Of a stretch of DNA of 9,763 bases, positions 6,977 to 9,763 are shown one piece after another (positions within the stretch are counted from its first letter, which is position 1; each line of letters begins with the position of its first letter). The notes below the pieces were generated by a model. The model saw only the letters and a list, made by a program, of their open reading frames with translations. It was not told the DNA's origin and ran no database searches. Source of the DNA: Sedimenticola sp. (GTDB lineage Bacteria > Pseudomonadota > Gammaproteobacteria > Chromatiales > Chromatiaceae); assembly GCA_027023915.1 (NCBI GenBank), contig JALVUB010000092.1, positions 1 to 9,763 on the forward strand. The letters run 5' to 3'. Position numbers and translations under genes: made by a program.

Positions 6977-8154
6977 CAGCCGTTCCGCTCCACCGCTTCC
7001 CAGGCCAGAACCCGGGCATGGCGGTCGGCCTCCAACAAGGTTTCCAGGGAATCGGCGGCTTGCGGATTCTGGCGCGCCAACACCTGCTCGATGATGCGTG
7101 GAATGGTGGTAAACCCGATGCGCTCCTGAAGAAAGGCTTCCACCGCCACCTCGTTTGCCGCATTGAGAACAGCGGGGGCGGTGCCTCCCGCATTCACCGC
7201 CTCAAAAGCCAGGCCAAGGCAAGGGAAGCGCGCCATGTCCGGCGGCTCGAAATCGAGCCGCGCCACCTGGAACAGGTCCAAGGGCTCCACACCGGACTCC
7301 ATGCGCTCCGGCCAGGCCAGCGCATGGGCGATGGGGGTTCGCATGTCGGGATTTCCGAGCTGGGCCAGCACCGAACCATCCACATATTGCACCATGGAAT
7401 GAATCACGCTTTGCGGATGCACCACCACCTGTATCTGCTCCGGCATGGCGCCGAACAGCCAGTGCGCCTCGATCACCTCAAGACCCTTGTTCATGAGGGT
7501 GGCGGAATCCACCGAAATCTTTCGACCCATGCTCCAGTTGGGGTGGGCGCAGGCCTGCTCCGGCGTCACCTTTTCAAGCGCGTCCGCCGCCAGGGTGCGA
7601 AAAGGGCCGCCCGATGCGGTGAGCAGTATGCGGGAGATACCGTGCTCGGCCAGGGCCCCTCTTGCGCCTGCCGGCAGGCATTGAAAGATGGCGTTGTGCT
7701 CGCTGTCGATGGGCAGCACCTCCACACCAGCCTTTTTCACTTCTTCCATGAAGAGGGCGCCCGACACCACCAGCGATTCCTTGTTGGCCAGAAGAATGCG
7801 CTTGCCGGCCCGTACCGCCGCAAGGGTCGGCGGCAAGCCAGCGGCACCCACGATGGCCGCCATTACCTGATCGACTTCGGGATGGGTGGCGGCCCGCGCC
7901 AGCCCCTCTTCCCCAGCAACCACCTTGGTGGGCAGCCCCTCGGCCGCCACGGCCTCTCGCAATGACTCGGCGCTCTGCGTATCCGCCATGGCGGCCAAAT
8001 CGGGCCTGTGGCGCCGACACTGAGCCAACATTCCTTCAACATCACGGTTGGCCGCCAGCGCCACCACCCGGTAACGGTCGGGATGGCGTTCGATCACGTC
8101 GAGGGTACTGCGCCCGATGGAGCCGGTTGAACCAAGAACAGCGACGCCCTTCAT
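6976..8154 (-). CDS. dxr: 1-deoxy-D-xylulose 5-phosphate reductoisomerase Dxr (IspC)
   Basis: Dxr is a cytoplasmic NADPH- and metal-dependent enzyme that turns 1-deoxyxylulose 5-phosphate into 2-C-methylerythritol 4-phosphate. This is the first committed step of the non-mevalonate isoprenoid pathway and the target of fosmidomycin. The protein has 392 residues (E. coli 398). The NADPH-binding loop GSTGSIG is at 8-14 and LLANKESLV at 121-129. Metal ligands D150 and E152 are in PIDSEHNAIFQ. SGGPFR is at 181-186, H204 follows, and MNKGLEVIEA (221-230) gives N222, K223 and E226. The start ATG shares its A with the cdsA stop (TGATG), and GGGAG lies seven bases upstream. Its product feeds the UppS substrate pool, which fits its place in this operon. 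The position between cdsA and rseP differs from E. coli. Confidence 0.98.
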   Translation of the reverse strand: MKGVAVLGSTGSIGRSTLDVIERHPDRYRVVALAANRDVEGMLAQCRRHRPDLAAMADTQSAESLREAVAAEGLPTKVVAGEEGLARAATHPEVDQVMAAIVGAAGLPPTLAAVRAGKRILLANKESLVVSGALFMEEVKKAGVEVLPIDSEHNAIFQCLPAGARGALAEHGISRILLTASGGPFRTLAADALEKVTPEQACAHPNWSMGRKISVDSATLMNKGLEVIEAHWLFGAMPEQIQVVVHPQSVIHSMVQYVDGSVLAQLGNPDMRTPIAHALAWPERMESGVEPLDLFQVARLDFEPPDMARFPCLGLAFEAVNAGGTAPAVLNAANEVAVEAFLQERIGFTTIPRIIEQVLARQNPQAADSLETLLEADRHARVLAWEAVERNG

Positions 8155-8969
8155 CAGCCGACTCCCAGAATCATCAGCCCCGCCAGAAAAAAGGGCAAGG
8201 CGGCAATCTGACTGTCCACCCGGTCGAGCACACCGCCGTGACCGGGCAGCAGGCTGCCACTGTCCTTCACCCCCCGCTCCCGTTTGAGCAGGCTTTCCCA
8301 GAGGTCACCGCCCACGGAAACCGCCGCCGTGGCCACGCCCAACAACAGGGCGGAAAAAGCATTCAGGGGCAACCAGCCCATGTAATGGCCCAACAGGGAA
8401 AAGAGCGCGGCTCCGGCCAAAGCGCCCCCCGCGCCTTCCATCGTTTTCCCCGGACTGATATGGGGGGCCAGTTTATGCCTGCCCAGGGCACGACCGGCAA
8501 AATAGGCGGCGCTGTCGGCCACCCAGACCAAAGCCAGCACAAAGAGCACCAGCACCGGCCCGTTGGGCAACTGATGCAGACGCACCAGCGCCAGCCAGGC
8601 GCCGCTGAGAAACAGCAATCCGAGCAGCAGACGAACGACCCGCAGACCGGTAAAGGAACGCGGCTCCACGCGCCCGGAGAGCAACACGATCAGATTCACC
8701 AACCACCAGCCGCCCAACGCCAACAACAGCCCATCGGCCCAAACAGTGGCACCGAACCGCCACAGCACCATCAGCAGAAGCGCGCCAGCGGCCACCACCG
8801 CCAGCCGCCAGCCTTTGCCCTCCAGGCCGGCCAATGTGGTCAGTTCCCAGATGCCCGCCAGGGGCACCAGCGTCGAGGCCAGGGCAAAAGCGGGATTGGA
8901 GAGTCGGAACACCGCCAGCACCACCAGCGGAATGAGCACCAGGGCGGTGAGCAGCCGGTAGCCGAGCAT
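8154..8969 (-). CDS. cdsA: Phosphatidate cytidylyltransferase CdsA (CDP-diglyceride synthase)
   Basis: CdsA is an integral inner-membrane enzyme that joins CTP and phosphatidic acid to give CDP-diacylglycerol, the precursor of all major phospholipids. The protein has 271 residues, slightly shorter than E. coli CdsA (285). Hydrophobic segments fill most of the chain, at about 7-41, 55-70, 78-97, 111-130, 137-154, 182-215 and 255-270. The CDP-diglyceride synthetase signature spans 226-252: S226, K229-R230, K235-D236, H244-G-G, then D249-R250 and D252, all as in the family pattern. ADSAAYFAGR (151-160) and ISPGKTMEG (171-179) are further conserved blocks. The ATG directly abuts the uppS stop (TGAATG). 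A strong AGGAGG lies five bases upstream, inside the last uppS codons. The gene ends in a TGATG overlap with dxr. Confidence 0.97.
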   Translation of the reverse strand: MLGYRLLTALVLIPLVVLAVFRLSNPAFALASTLVPLAGIWELTTLAGLEGKGWRLAVVAAGALLLMVLWRFGATVWADGLLLALGGWWLVNLIVLLSGRVEPRSFTGLRVVRLLLGLLFLSGAWLALVRLHQLPNGPVLVLFVLALVWVADSAAYFAGRALGRHKLAPHISPGKTMEGAGGALAGAALFSLLGHYMGWLPLNAFSALLLGVATAAVSVGGDLWESLLKRERGVKDSGSLLPGHGGVLDRVDSQIAALPFFLAGLMILGVG

Positions 8970-9710
8970 TCAGCCCTCCTCTTCCTCGGGCACGCGCCCA
9001 AACCGGCGCTGGCGCCTGGCATAGTCGGCCAGCGCCTGGTCCAGGGCCGCTTGGTCAAAATCGGGCCAGAGTATCTCGGTGAAATAAAGTTCGGTGTAGG
9101 CGCACTGCCAGAGCATGAAGTTGCTGATGCGCTGCTCGCCGGCGGTACGGATCAGCAGATCAGGATCGGGCACGCCGGCAAAGGAGAGCGCGCCGGCCAG
9201 CCGTTCCTCGTCAATATCCGCGGCATCGAGACGACCGGCCTGAACCTCCCCGGCAAGCCGGCGGGCCGCCTGGGTAATGTCCCAACGACCACCATAATTG
9301 GCGCACACCTGCAACAACAGGCCGTCATTTTCCGCGGTCGCCTGCTCGCCCTTTTGGATCAACGCCTGGAGCCGGTCGGAAAAGGCGCTCACATCTCCAA
9401 GGATGCGCAACCGCACATTACTTCGAACCAGGCGCTTGATCTCACGATTGAGCGCGGTGAAGAAAAGCTCCATGAGCAACTTCACCTCGGTTTCCGGACG
9501 CCGCCAGTTCTCGCTGGAGAAAGCGAAAAGGGAGAGCACCTTCACGCCCCGCTTGCCACAGGCCTCGATAACCCGTCGCACCGATTCCACGCCGGCGCGG
9601 TGACCAGCATGGCGCGGCTTGCCACGGGCCCGCGCCCAGCGGCCGTTGCCATCCATGATGATCGCGACGTGGTGGGGTATCCGATCTGGAGGAAAGGGGT
9701 TGGAGGACAT
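8970..9710 (-). CDS. uppS: Undecaprenyl diphosphate synthase UppS (IspU)
   Basis: UppS is a cytoplasmic cis-prenyltransferase. It adds eight isopentenyl units to farnesyl diphosphate to make the C55 carrier used for peptidoglycan and O-antigen building blocks. The protein has 246 residues (E. coli 253). The HVAIIMDGNGRWA block at 14-26 holds catalytic D20 (E. coli D26). FAFSSENWRRP lies at 62-72, NVRLRILGD at 98-106 and ANYGGRWDI at 137-145. R188, R194 and S196 lie in the diphosphate-binding RTAGEQRISNF segment, where E. coli has Gly in place of A190. E207 lies in YTELYF. The C-terminus is acidic (PEEEEG). The ATG is 14 bases after the frr stop, with only a weak GGA as a ribosome site. The stop abuts the cdsA start. 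Confidence 0.97.
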   Translation of the reverse strand: MSSNPFPPDRIPHHVAIIMDGNGRWARARGKPRHAGHRAGVESVRRVIEACGKRGVKVLSLFAFSSENWRRPETEVKLLMELFFTALNREIKRLVRSNVRLRILGDVSAFSDRLQALIQKGEQATAENDGLLLQVCANYGGRWDITQAARRLAGEVQAGRLDAADIDEERLAGALSFAGVPDPDLLIRTAGEQRISNFMLWQCAYTELYFTEILWPDFDQAALDQALADYARRQRRFGRVPEEEEG

Positions 9711-9724
9711 CCGGTCCGACGGTT

Positions 9725-9763
9725 TCAGACCGCCATCAGATCCTTTTCCTTGGCTTCCAGCAT
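9725..9763 (-). CDS. frr: Ribosome recycling factor Frr, last 12 codons and stop (cut by window edge)
   Basis: Only 12 residues and a TGA stop are inside the window. The tail, MLEAKEKDLMAV, resembles the end of ribosome recycling factor (E. coli ends ADKEAELMQF). It lies where frr is expected, just upstream of uppS. Ribosome recycling factor splits post-termination ribosomes together with EF-G. The short match alone would be weak, and the call rests mainly on gene order. The gap to uppS is 14 bases, so the two genes probably share a transcript. Confidence 0.82.
   Translation of the reverse strand: MLEAKEKDLMAV

Noticed and set aside
6050..7129. Long open frame on the plus strand (359 codons)
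   Set aside because: It lies antisense to rseP, which has all its catalytic motifs. Its translation is rich in His, Gln, Arg and Pro with no recognisable domain, as expected for a shadow of a GC-rich gene.
7018..7965. Plus-strand open frame of 315 codons opposite dxr
   Set aside because: It is antisense to a clearly intact dxr, and its composition is that of a shadow frame.
9090..9120. GAACTT in uppS on the minus strand as a sigma-E -35 element
   Set aside because: The bases encode the conserved TELYF segment of UppS, and I saw no convincing -10 partner at the right spacing.
9139..9160. Ala in place of Gly in the RTGGE motif of UppS
   Set aside because: The position varies in the family (Gly, Ser or Ala) as far as I recall, and the Arg and Ser ligands beside it are intact, so loss of function is not implied.

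Overview
The window is a slice of a bacterial chromosome carrying one dense run of eleven genes, all on the minus strand. It reads from high to low coordinates as frr (3' end only), uppS, cdsA, dxr, rseP, bamA, skp, lpxD, fabZ, lpxA and lpxB (5' part only). The gene content and order are those of the envelope-biogenesis operon of Gammaproteobacteria. The place of dxr, between cdsA and rseP, matches the Pseudomonas-type order and not the Escherichia coli order (frr-dxr-uppS-cdsA). The high GC content, the protein sequences and the LpxA chain-length residue also fit a non-enteric gammaproteobacterium. I cannot name a genus from the sequence alone.

Layout: 9763-9725 is the tail of frr. Positions 9710-5609 hold uppS (undecaprenyl-PP synthase), cdsA (CDP-diacylglycerol synthase), dxr (MEP-pathway reductoisomerase) and rseP (site-2 protease), joined by zero or one-base gaps or overlaps. 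Positions 5543-3267 hold bamA, and 3198-2686 hold the periplasmic chaperone gene skp. Positions 2651-1 hold lpxD, fabZ, lpxA and the first 130 codons of lpxB. The longest non-coding gaps are about 65-68 bases, on either side of bamA. No stretch of 300 bases lacks a gene, and I saw no RNA gene, mobile element, CRISPR array or clear terminator.

How the genes work together: dxr supplies isoprenoid precursors, which uppS condenses into the undecaprenyl carrier lipid for peptidoglycan and O-antigen. cdsA makes the phospholipid precursor. fabZ, lpxA, lpxD and lpxB share the 3-hydroxyacyl-ACP pool and build the lipid A disaccharide. bamA and skp assemble outer-membrane proteins. rseP belongs to the sigma-E stress pathway that senses failure of that assembly. 

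I found no previously undescribed system; this is a conserved core locus. The observations most worth a second look are a methionine at the LpxA acyl-chain ruler position, which predicts C10 selectivity, a sharp GC step inside lpxD, TTG starts on the adjacent fabZ and lpxA, and an uncertain bamA start next to a TATAAT hexamer.
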